Source: DAOVVL01 sp965603095 (GTDB lineage: Bacteria; Pseudomonadota; Alphaproteobacteria; Rhodospirillales; Magnetovibrionaceae). From it: a DNA stretch of 35,837 nucleotides. The translations under genes and the position numbers were made by a program. Shown one piece after another: positions 8,282 through 14,281 of the stretch. How positions within the stretch are numbered: the stretch's first letter is position 1; each line of letters begins with the position of its first letter. The notes beneath the pieces were generated by a model that had not been told where the DNA came from, searched no databases, and saw only the letters and a program-made list of their open reading frames with translations. Where the stretch lies: contig CBFDBQ010000019.1 in assembly GCA_965603095.1 (NCBI GenBank), forward strand, positions 1 to 35,837, in the 5' to 3' direction.

Positions 8282-8294
8282 TTGCAAAATGCAA
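8282..8294. promoter_or_regulatory. LuxO-type operator TTGCA-AAA-TGCAA
   Basis: A perfect inverted repeat, TTGCAAAATGCAA, in the divergent region between dciA and the LuxO-like gene. It agrees at every position with the Vibrio LuxO site TTGCA-WWW-TGCAA known from qrr promoters and from luxO autoregulation. I found no second copy in the window. Four bases downstream lies TTGACA (8298-8303), which would be a -35 box, but no good -10 sits at the right spacing. Binding here could repress the luxO-like gene and also touch dciA. Confidence 0.65.
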
Positions 8295-8341
8295 TTATTG
8301 ACACCATATACCTTTAATAGTGGGCAAAATATGTTTTTTAC

Positions 8342-8347
8342 AGGAGG
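8342..8347 (+). promoter_or_regulatory. Ribosome binding site fixing a TTG start
   Basis: A full AGGAGG eight bases before TTG 8356. An upstream in-frame start at 8320 has no such site, so this motif decides the start of the LuxO-like gene. Confidence 0.8.
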
Positions 8348-8355
8348 CAAAGGGC

Positions 8356-9804
8356 TTGGACTCCAAAAATACAAATATTTTACTGGTAGAAGACACGGTA
8401 GCACTGGCACGGACGTATGAGGCATACCTAAAAGATTGCCCTTATGACGTTTTTCATGTGGAAACCGGCGAGGATGGCATGGCGGCCATTAGTGACAATC
8501 CGCCAGAAATAATCCTTCTTGATCTTGTGCTTCCGGATATGGACGGCCTTGAGATATTAAGGCGCATTTCCGAAGAGGAAATTTCCAGCGCAGTAATTGT
8601 AATTACCGCAAATGCATCGCTTAATACCGCCATAGAGGCAATGCGTCTTGGGGCAATGGATTTTCTGGTCAAGCCGTTCAATGCAGAGCGCCTTAAGGTC
8701 ACAATAAAAAACGTTATTGAACGCCAGCACCTTAACAAAATTGTTGAAATTTATCGCAACGATATAGACCGCAGGGAATATGGCGGGTTTATCGGCTCGT
8801 CACTGCCTATGCAAAGTGTTTACCGAATTATTGACAGTGCCGCCGGATCAAAAGCCACGGTTTTTATTACCGGCGAAAGCGGAACAGGAAAAGAAGTCTG
8901 TGCAGAGTCTATTCACAATAATAGCCCTCGAGGAAAGGGCCCTTTTGTTACCTTGAACTGCGGGGCTATTCCTAAAGACCTTATGGAGAGCGAAGTATTC
9001 GGTCACGTAAAAGGGGCCTTCACCGGCGCCGTATCAGATCGCGACGGTGCTGCATCAATGGCAAAGGGCGGCACATTATTTCTAGATGAAATATGTGAAA
9101 TGGATATTAATTTGCAAACTAAACTTTTGCGTTTTATTCAAACCGAAACCTTTCAGAAAGTAGGTGGCTCAACAACAGAAAAAGCAGACATTCGTTTTGT
9201 TTGTGCCACTAATAAAGACCCGATGGTCGAAGTTGCCGAAGGCCGTTTCCGCGAAGATCTTTTTTATCGCCTCCATGTTGTGCCCATTGCCATGCCACCT
9301 TTGCGTGAGCGTGACTTTGACGTTTTGGCAATTGCAGATAGCCTGCTTGCCGCGTACACAGATGAAGAAGGAAAATCATTTTCTGGTTTTTCAGATGAGG
9401 TGCGCGGTATTTTTGCAATATATCCATGGCCCGGAAATGTGCGTCAATTACAAAATGTAATACGAAATATGGTCGTATTAAATGAAGGCGATGAAATAAT
9501 GTCATCCATGTTGCCTGCGCCATTGGATGAATATATCGGCAAAGCATCACCAATATCTTCAACGGAATGGATGAATGTTATTCACAATAAAGAAAAGGAA
9601 ACAATCGTCTCCTCTTCAGATGTTATTCCCACTAGCGAAGATGGTATTCGCCCGCTTGATGAAACTGAACGTGAAATAATTGAGCGCGCCATTGATGTTT
9701 GCAATGGCAATGTTCCTAGGGCCGCTTCAAAGCTTGGGGTTTCAGCATCGACAATTTATCGAAAGCGTCAGGCGTGGGAAGAAAAACAAAAGAAAATGGC
9801 TTAA
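8356..9804 (+). CDS. luxO: LuxO-family sigma-54-dependent response regulator
   Basis: A 482-aa NtrC-type regulator starting at TTG 8356. A receiver domain (residues ~5-120) has the acceptor aspartate D56 in LLDLVLPDMDG and the switch lysine in VKPFN. A AAA+ domain follows, with Walker A GESGTGKE (173-180), the sigma-54-contact loop GAFTGA (220-225) and Walker B GGTLFLDEICEMD. A Fis-type helix-turn-helix closes it (GNVPRAASKLGVSASTIYRK). Several blocks match Vibrio LuxO as I recall it: GFIGSS-x2-MQ-x-VYR-x-IDSAA, TGESGTGKEVCAE, DEICEMD, LQTKLLRFIQT and EEGKSF. In Vibrio, phospho-LuxO drives Qrr small-RNA genes with sigma-54. A matching operator lies upstream and an HPt gene overlaps its 3' end. 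No kinase is in the window. The LuxO family call is strong; a role in quorum sensing is inference. Confidence 0.88.
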   Translation: MDSKNTNILLVEDTVALARTYEAYLKDCPYDVFHVETGEDGMAAISDNPPEIILLDLVLPDMDGLEILRRISEEEISSAVIVITANASLNTAIEAMRLGAMDFLVKPFNAERLKVTIKNVIERQHLNKIVEIYRNDIDRREYGGFIGSSLPMQSVYRIIDSAAGSKATVFITGESGTGKEVCAESIHNNSPRGKGPFVTLNCGAIPKDLMESEVFGHVKGAFTGAVSDRDGAASMAKGGTLFLDEICEMDINLQTKLLRFIQTETFQKVGGSTTEKADIRFVCATNKDPMVEVAEGRFREDLFYRLHVVPIAMPPLRERDFDVLAIADSLLAAYTDEEGKSFSGFSDEVRGIFAIYPWPGNVRQLQNVIRNMVVLNEGDEIMSSMLPAPLDEYIGKASPISSTEWMNVIHNKEKETIVSSSDVIPTSEDGIRPLDETEREIIERAIDVCNGNVPRAASKLGVSASTIYRKRQAWEEKQKKMA

Positions 9805-10166
9805 GTAGCGACAAGTTCCGCTACAAGCGCTACGCCTTCTTCAATTTCGCCCGGAACTATTTCTAAAACCCTGTTGGCAGCTTTTAATATGGATTGATGG
9901 TCGCCACCATCAATTGCTTGCTCCAGATCAAATGCAAGATCACCGGAAATGGGCAAGCCGTATGTACGACAAACCCCTTTGAGGGAGTGGGCATGACGCT
10001 TCAATACCAGAAGCTCATCACCTGAATTTTCTTTGCTTAAATTTTTTCTGGTATTAATTTCATCTAGCCGCATGGTTGCATCAGATTTAAAAATTTCATA
10101 TAGCTCGCGCAATCCATCAACACCAACACTGGACATCATTTCCTCTAGAATGGCGCGGTCAGGCAT
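9801..10166 (-). CDS. HPt phosphotransfer protein (LuxU-like by context)
   Basis: A 121-aa single-domain histidine phosphotransfer protein. The phospho-acceptor is H60 in KRHAHSLKGVCRTYG, the classic H-S-L-K-G motif. The rest reads as a four-helix bundle with no membrane segment. Such proteins carry phosphate from a hybrid kinase to a response regulator. Its neighbour is the LuxO-like regulator, convergent with a 4-base overlap. In Vibrio, the size-matched HPt protein LuxU is encoded next to luxO, so this is probably the phosphodonor here. It starts at ATG 10166 behind AGGAC and lies 35 bases downstream of apt, so it may be transcribed with apt. The HPt call is firm; the LuxU equivalence rests on context. 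Confidence 0.88.
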   Translation of the reverse strand: MPDRAILEEMMSSVGVDGLRELYEIFKSDATMRLDEINTRKNLSKENSGDELLVLKRHAHSLKGVCRTYGLPISGDLAFDLEQAIDGGDHQSILKAANRVLEIVPGEIEEGVALVAELVAT

Positions 10167-10201
10167 TTTATTGCGTCCTAATGTTTAGTTATTTGTATTA
10201 A

Positions 10202-10717
10202 CTATTCATCGTAGGCAATCAAACTATCAAAAGGAACATCCAGATGTTGGCGTCCGTTTAGAAACGATAATTCAATTATTGCCGCAGAACCCACAACCTC
10301 GGCACCTGCCTTGTTGCAAAGGTTAATTGTCGCATTTAATGTTCCACCAGTTGCAAGCAGGTCATCAACAACCACAACCTTGCTGCCGGGCGTAAAAGCA
10401 TCATCTTGTATTTCGATAGTATCGGTGCCGTATTCAAGGTCATATTCATGGGAAATTATTTTGCCTGGAAGCTTGGCTTTTTTTCGCGCCATAACAAACC
10501 CACAACCAAGCTTTAGCGCCAATGGGGCGGCTACCAGAAAGCCACGGGATTCAATACCGACCAAAACATCGGGCCGCCATTCGCCAACCATTTTTGCCAT
10601 TCTGCCCATGGCCACTTGCCAGGCATCGGGATGGGCCAGCAGGGTTGATATGTCGTAAAATAGTATCCCGGGTTTAGGAAAATCTGGGATGGTGCGAATG
10701 TGGTCTTTGATGTCCAT
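10202..10717 (-). CDS. apt: Adenine phosphoribosyltransferase
   Basis: Makes AMP from adenine and PRPP in purine salvage (cytosol). The 13-residue PRPP-binding motif is VVVVDDLLATGGT, followed by the small-residue strand typical of type I phosphoribosyltransferases. The N-terminal DIKDHIRTIPDFPKPGILFYDIS is the signature opening of Apt, and GIESRGF is the conserved base-binding region. The frame is open to 10753, but ATG 10717, with AGGA about nine bases upstream, gives the usual 171-aa length. The HPt gene follows 35 bases downstream. Confidence 0.96.
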   Translation of the reverse strand: MDIKDHIRTIPDFPKPGILFYDISTLLAHPDAWQVAMGRMAKMVGEWRPDVLVGIESRGFLVAAPLALKLGCGFVMARKKAKLPGKIISHEYDLEYGTDTIEIQDDAFTPGSKVVVVDDLLATGGTLNATINLCNKAGAEVVGSAAIIELSFLNGRQHLDVPFDSLIAYDE

Positions 10718-10807
10718 TTTAAGTAAAATCCTGTTTGATATAATTTTTTGCAAATATTGGTTTAGATGATACTAGGCAAAGACGCGCACGCACAACCGGG
10801 GATGAAT

Positions 10808-10846
10808 AAAAAAAGCCTTCACGCAATAATATGCATGAAGGCCTTT
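10808..10846 (-). terminator. Rho-independent terminator of the cytochrome c gene at 10875
   Basis: On the minus strand, GCCTTCA pairs with TGAAGGC, with an inner GCA/TGC extension and an AT-rich loop. The stem is followed directly by a run of seven T. It begins 28 bases after the cytochrome stop codon, so this gene is monocistronic at its 3' end. Confidence 0.85.
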
Positions 10847-10874
10847 AATTTGCTCGCTTTAGTATAGACTTGGC

Positions 10875-11249
10875 TTATTGAATACCTTTTAGGAATTTAA
10901 TAATCGCCTCACGATCTTTTTCTTTTTTAAGCTTTGCCGACGACATGCCCGTAGCCTTGCCGATGAATTTTTTGGGGTTTGTCAGCCAGCCGTCAAGATT
11001 GGCTTCATCCCAGACTATGTCGGAACCTTTAAGGCCTTTGTATTTACTATAGCCTTCGACTGTACCTGCCTGGCGACCAAATATGCCAGCCAACGATGGG
11101 CCCATCTTGTGCTTGCCAGCTTCCATGGAATGACAGGCTTTACATTTTTTCTTGAAAACTTTTTCCCCATCCTCATCGGCGAAGGAGAGGGTGGGCGAAG
11201 CTAAAAGCGCGGTTGCAGCAATTGCCATGAACATTGTTTTTTTAAACAT
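10875..11249 (-). CDS. Class I c-type cytochrome, monohaem
   Basis: A small exported electron carrier (124 aa) from ATG 11249, preceded by AGGAG. The frame is open further upstream, but the residues before MFKKTMFMAIA do not form a leader. A cleavable signal peptide ends at about SFA (residue 23). The haem site is CKACH (C36, C39, H40). The likely axial methionine is in TGMSSAKLKKEKD, and the C-terminal helix REAIIKFLKGI is typical of cytochrome c2/mitochondrial-like class I proteins. It is very lysine-rich, as carriers that dock on acidic oxidase or reductase partners are. It is a close paralogue of the gene at 11457. An FNR/FixK-like box lies 66 bases upstream, suggesting oxygen-responsive control. 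Confidence 0.92.
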   Translation of the reverse strand: MFKKTMFMAIAATALLASPTLSFADEDGEKVFKKKCKACHSMEAGKHKMGPSLAGIFGRQAGTVEGYSKYKGLKGSDIVWDEANLDGWLTNPKKFIGKATGMSSAKLKKEKDREAIIKFLKGIQ

Positions 11250-11314
11250 TGGGAATAACTCCTCGGGGTTTAATAATTCTAGCGCAAGGCTACAATAAGC
11301 TGGCAACCTGTCAC

Positions 11315-11328
11315 TTGATGTGGGTCAA
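11315..11328. promoter_or_regulatory. FNR/FixK/Anr-type box upstream of cytochrome c
   Basis: TTGATGTGGGTCAA reads TTGACCCACATCAA on the gene strand. It matches the FNR/FixK core TTGA-N6-TCAA exactly and the longer TTGAT-N4-ATCAA consensus at nine of ten positions. It sits 66 bases before the ATG of the 10875 gene. TAGAAT, a good -10, lies 33 bases downstream of it, which is not canonical class II spacing; TAGCCT at the canonical distance is a poor -10. The regulator gene is not in the window. Confidence 0.5.
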
Positions 11329-11390
11329 GGCAATGTCTATAATATCTGTATTTTCTAATATTCAACACTGATTTAACGTAAATAAAATCA

Positions 11391-11430
11391 TCAAAAAACC
11401 CCGCCAGAAAATATCTGACAGGGTTTTTGA
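11391..11430 (-). terminator. Rho-independent terminator of the cytochrome c gene at 11457
   Basis: On the minus strand, AACCCTGTCAGA pairs with TCTGGCGGGGTT (two G-U pairs, 5-base loop), followed by a T-run. The plus strand also ends in a T-run, so it may act in both directions. It separates the two tandem cytochrome genes into independent units. Confidence 0.85.
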
Positions 11431-11456
11431 GGTAATTAAATCCTGCTTAGGAGGAC

Positions 11457-11846
11457 TTAGTGTCCTTCACCCTTAAGAAAGGCGATGATAGCTACACGAT
11501 CTTTTTCTTTTTTGACTTTAGCGCTCATGGCCGTACTTTTTTTGATGCCCTTAGCTTTAAGGAAATCTTTCTGGTTGGTGATCCATGCGTCAAGATTGGC
11601 ATCATCCCAAACGATGTCAGAACCACCTTTGAATGCCTTGTATTTTTTGAAATCTTTGGTACCTGCTTTGGTGCCAACTATGCCAGCCAAAGATGGGCCA
11701 ATTTTGTGTTTGCCGGGTTCCATAGAGTGGCATACGCCGCATTTTTTCTTAAAAAGTTTTTCGCCCTTTTCAGCGGCGTTGGCACTGCCTGCGCCGAAGG
11801 CAATAGCGGCGGTCAGAGCAACTGCGAAAATTGTTTTGCTGTTCAT
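11457..11846 (-). CDS. Class I c-type cytochrome, monohaem (paralogue)
   Basis: A second small soluble cytochrome c (129 aa). The signal peptide ends at about ANA (residue 24). The haem site is CGVCH (C36, C39, H40) and the probable axial Met is in STAMSAKVKKEKD. It aligns end to end with the 10875 protein: both have FKKKC-x2-CHSM near the start, HK-x-GPSLAGI, SDIVWD-x-ANLD in the middle and KKEKD near the end. A tandem duplication is therefore clear. The main difference is a few extra residues (FLKAKGIKKS) before the Met loop. It starts at ATG 11846 with GGAGA upstream, has its own terminator, and has a perfect 18-bp palindrome 40 bases upstream. It may serve a different oxidase or growth condition from its paralogue; this is inference. 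Confidence 0.93.
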   Translation of the reverse strand: MNSKTIFAVALTAAIAFGAGSANAAEKGEKLFKKKCGVCHSMEPGKHKIGPSLAGIVGTKAGTKDFKKYKAFKGGSDIVWDDANLDAWITNQKDFLKAKGIKKSTAMSAKVKKEKDRVAIIAFLKGEGH

Positions 11847-11885
11847 GCTAAATGTGTCTCCATTGGTGATTGATTTTGTGACATA

Positions 11886-11903
11886 ATAAATATCGATATT
11901 TAT
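11886..11903. promoter_or_regulatory. 18-bp perfect palindrome upstream of cytochrome c
   Basis: ATAAATATCGATATTTAT is fully symmetrical around 11894/11895 and lies 40 bases before the ATG of the 11457 gene. It is AT-rich, so some symmetry is cheap, but 9-bp perfect arms without a spacer suggest an operator. The cognate regulator is unknown. Confidence 0.4.
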
Positions 11904-11958
11904 AAAAATGTAGTCACTTAAATAATATTAAATACTGCCATATTTCTAGCGCAATCTG

Positions 11959-11983
11959 CACCATCTTGGCAACCTTGATGGTG
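11959..11983. other. Inverted repeat between the TRAP receptor and cytochrome genes
   Basis: CACCATC and GATGGTG (7 bp each) flank an 11-base spacer, 113-137 bases upstream of the 11457 cytochrome ATG and 40 bases beyond the TRAP stop codon. No T-run follows on either strand, so it is not a normal terminator. It could be a regulator site or an mRNA 3' stem. Confidence 0.3.
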
Positions 11984-12022
11984 GTGTAAATGTAAAAAAA
12001 TACCTAAAAACAGCCGATTATT

Positions 12023-13189
12023 TTATAGGTCGTTAAGTTCATGCCAGATAGAATAGTCCCGGCGGAAGGATTCGATTGAGTTCCACGTTCGGGCAAAATC
12101 TGCATCTTTGGACGATTGATCCCGCACCACATCAAACCATGCCCGATGTAAGGCGGAAATAATAATTTCTGGCCAACGATGAACTTGAACCCCCTGTAGG
12201 CCCAACTGTTTTAGTGCCTCAAATTGTCCGGCCCCGCCCTGGGCTATGCCAAAACGAACGTTATCTCCACATACGGTTTCTATTTGGGTTTGGGTTGTGG
12301 GCGAAAGCGCACCCCATGTGTTTGCATTTATCATCAGGGAAAAAAGGGTTGATGGCTGGTGCCACCCGGGAAAATAATAATTTTTAGCAACCCGTTGTAA
12401 CCCTAGACCAACATCAACCGTAGGCAAGGAATATTCAGCACCATCAAGAAGCCCATCGTTCATGGCTTTATAAATATCACCGCCACCAATTTCTGAAATC
12501 TCTGCGCCCATTTGTTCAAGAACTTTTGCGCCAAGCCCAAATGCGCGGATTTTTAATCCCTTGAAATCACCAATGGTTCGAATGGGCCTGCGAAACCACC
12601 CAGAAGCCTCTGACGGTATTGCGCCACAAGCCAGCCCATGCACGCCTTTTTTCTGTAAAAGAGATTGTAAAATTTTCTCGCCACCGCCGAAATAATACCA
12701 CGCAATATATTCATCAGCTGATGGCCCAAATGGAATTGCGGAAAATAATTGAAGCGCAGGTATTTCATCTGCCCATTGACCGGGGGATAAGAAGGCGGCT
12801 TCCAGCGTTCCCGATTGAACAGCACGAAAGGTGTCGCCAATTGGCACCATTACGCCAGGGTCATAGACCTTTAACTCAAAACTGCCGCCAGAGATATCTT
12901 TCAATAATTTTTCAAGCCTAACCGCCATATCACCAAGATGGGGCAGGTCTAGGGGAAACGAGCTTGCGGTGCGTATTCTACCTAGCGGGGAAGCATCGTC
13001 AGCGAAGGCCTTGCGAGTTACTGTTTTGTTTGCTGAATCTAATTCAGACGTATTCAGATTTTCTGTTTTTTTGCCGTCGCGTTTGGCTGTTTCTGGACGA
13101 GCTTGCTCAAGCCGGGGCGCAATAACCGTTGCCCCAAGCATTACACCAACCACTATTCCAATAACTATACCGATTATGGTATTTCGCAT
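12023..13189 (-). CDS. TRAP transporter substrate-binding protein (DctP family), membrane-anchored, orphan
   Basis: A 388-aa DctP-type receptor that would capture a small carboxylate-like solute for a TRAP transporter. The N-terminus is a glycine-rich hydrophobic helix (IIGIVIGIVVGVMLGATVIAP) without a clear cleavage site, then a polar linker of about 45 residues, so it is probably tethered to the inner membrane. The binding fold starts near RIRTASSFPLDLPHLGDMA. The substrate-arginine region is FRRPIRTIGDFKGLKIRAFG, followed by GGDIYKAMNDGLLDGAEYSLP and the C-terminal helices ending in ARTWNSIESFRRDY. No DctQ or DctM membrane genes flank it. The leader can hide its ribosome site (13195-13275). 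The family is clear; the ligand is unknown. Confidence 0.88.
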   Translation of the reverse strand: MRNTIIGIVIGIVVGVMLGATVIAPRLEQARPETAKRDGKKTENLNTSELDSANKTVTRKAFADDASPLGRIRTASSFPLDLPHLGDMAVRLEKLLKDISGGSFELKVYDPGVMVPIGDTFRAVQSGTLEAAFLSPGQWADEIPALQLFSAIPFGPSADEYIAWYYFGGGEKILQSLLQKKGVHGLACGAIPSEASGWFRRPIRTIGDFKGLKIRAFGLGAKVLEQMGAEISEIGGGDIYKAMNDGLLDGAEYSLPTVDVGLGLQRVAKNYYFPGWHQPSTLFSLMINANTWGALSPTTQTQIETVCGDNVRFGIAQGGAGQFEALKQLGLQGVQVHRWPEIIISALHRAWFDVVRDQSSKDADFARTWNSIESFRRDYSIWHELNDL

Positions 13190-13194
13190 TTATG

Positions 13195-13275
13195 TAATTG
13201 CCCCCTGATGGCGCACCAGTTTTTTTGTGCGCCAGACAATAACAGCACCGGGTCCGAACGCATAGGGGGCAATAA
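13195..13275 (-). promoter_or_regulatory. Candidate cis-regulatory leader RNA that sequesters the TRAP gene ribosome site
   Basis: On the mRNA strand, TTATTGCCCCCT (13275-13264) is complementary to AGGGGGCAATTA (13206-13195) at 11 of 12 positions. The latter contains the AGGGGG that must serve as ribosome site for ATG 13189. Between them is a second perfect 8-bp hairpin, TGGCGCAC/GTGCGCCA (13209-13234), ending two bases from the sequestering stem so the two could stack. The layout resembles a translational ON/OFF switch. I do not recognise it as a known riboswitch class. Confidence 0.5.
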
Positions 13276-13302
13276 ATGGGCGATAAGCACCAAAAAATAG
13301 GC

Positions 13303-13335
13303 AAAAAAATCCTCAGGATTTGGGTTCCTGAGGAT
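13303..13335 (-). terminator. Terminator or attenuator between the 48-aa gene and the TRAP gene
   Basis: On the minus strand, ATCCTCAGGA pairs perfectly with TCCTGAGGAT (13309-13318 with 13326-13335; 7-base loop), followed by seven T. It lies 33 bases after the stop codon of the small membrane protein gene. It also sits just ahead of the TRAP leader, so leaky read-through would make it an attenuator. Confidence 0.88.
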
Positions 13336-13367
13336 GCAAAGTATATTTGTGTGAGCTAGGAGGAAAA

Positions 13368-13514
13368 CTAAAAGAATAAAAACATCATAGAAAGCATGCC
13401 AATATTTAAACCAATGATAATCCAACCCTTGCGGGCGGCAGAAAAAATATTTTCATCTACGTTCATGTTATCAATGTTGAATTCGTCAATTTTGCTATTG
13501 GTGCTTTTGAACAT
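13368..13514 (-). CDS. 48-residue single-pass membrane protein, function unknown
   Basis: A short gene supported by its signals rather than by homology. It has ATG 13514 with GAGGGA seven bases upstream, and a strong terminator 33 bases after the stop. The protein has a polar, acidic N-terminal half (KSTNSKIDEFNIDNMNVDEN), a short basic stretch (SAARKG), then a C-terminal hydrophobic segment (WIIIGLNIGMLSMMFLFF) that would span the inner membrane as a tail anchor. The frame extends upstream to 13577, but those residues lack a ribosome site. It is divergent from the dihaem cytochrome gene and upstream of the TRAP receptor. Small oxidase or transporter subunits look like this, but no family is recognised. 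Confidence 0.6.
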   Translation of the reverse strand: MFKSTNSKIDEFNIDNMNVDENIFSAARKGWIIIGLNIGMLSMMFLFF

Positions 13515-13711
13515 TTTTTTATCCCTCGTTGTTATGTGGACAACGTCCGGGAATGCAATATTAATCCCTAAAACCATAAAAAAATATTATCTGGGCAAAA
13601 ATAGCTGGAAAATAGCCAAAAAGGCTCATTCAGGCAGTGTTCATATGGTAATATGTATGCTGGCTTCATATTTAATATATTTAATTTAACGAGCTTAGTG
13701 GGGATATTTCC

Positions 13712-14251
13712 ATGGATTATAAAGCAGTAATTAGGACAGCCGTTTTTGCCCTTGCCCTTGGCGCAATAACTGTTTCAAACGTAAACGCGGCTGAAAAAGG
13801 CGCGATTGATATAAGCCAACATCCGTTTACGGTGCAGGACGAAATAACCAGAACAGAATGTGGTGATTGCCACATGGTTTTTCCTCCCGGTCGCCTTACC
13901 ATGAATGGTTGGAAAAAAATCATGACCACGCTTAGTGATCATTTTGGTGAAGACGCCACAATTGATGCCGCCAGCGCAAAGCACATTGAAAAATATATGG
14001 TTTCAAAGGCCTTTGACGCCAAGGGCTCGGTTCCGTCCAAGATGAAGATTAAGCAATGGAAGAAAAAGGGAATTGTTGACCCAATTCGCATTACCGAAAC
14101 ACCCAGTTGGAAGAGCCATCATAAAACAAAAAAATACAAACTAATGTCGAAAGACGTTAAGTATGAACGCGGTTCTAATTGCATTGTTTGTCACAAGAAT
14201 GCCGAACGGGGAATGTATGAAGAATTCCCAGGAATGTATGGCATCAAATAG
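13712..14251 (+). CDS. Dihaem cytochrome c (DHC-like), periplasmic
   Basis: A 179-aa exported protein with two haem-attachment sites, CGDCH (C50, C53, H54) and CIVCH (C157, C160, H161), and a signal peptide ending near NVNA (residue 26). The first site sits in DEITRTECGDCHMVFPPGRL and is followed by NGWKKIMTTLSDHFGEDA. This pattern matches the dihaem cytochrome c (DHC) family, whose members in other proteobacteria pass electrons between a membrane b-type cytochrome and small haem proteins. Start ATG 13712 follows a GGGG-rich site, and a terminator ends the unit, so it is monocistronic. The usual cytochrome b561 partner is not nearby. Lysine-rich like the two monohaem cytochromes. Family call fairly sure; partner unknown. 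Confidence 0.85.
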   Translation: MDYKAVIRTAVFALALGAITVSNVNAAEKGAIDISQHPFTVQDEITRTECGDCHMVFPPGRLTMNGWKKIMTTLSDHFGEDATIDAASAKHIEKYMVSKAFDAKGSVPSKMKIKQWKKKGIVDPIRITETPSWKSHHKTKKYKLMSKDVKYERGSNCIVCHKNAERGMYEEFPGMYGIK

Positions 14252-14281
14252 GATTAGAAGGCGGAAAGTGACATCTTTTAG

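Noticed and set aside
8298..8326. TTGACA as a -35 box for the luxO-like gene
   Set aside because: No acceptable -10 sits 16-18 bases downstream (TGGGCA at 17), so I did not call a promoter. It is noted only with the operator.
13174..13425. 83-codon hydrophobic open frame on the minus strand
   Set aside because: It overlaps the TRAP gene start, the leader, a clear terminator and the 48-residue gene in another frame, and has no ribosome site.
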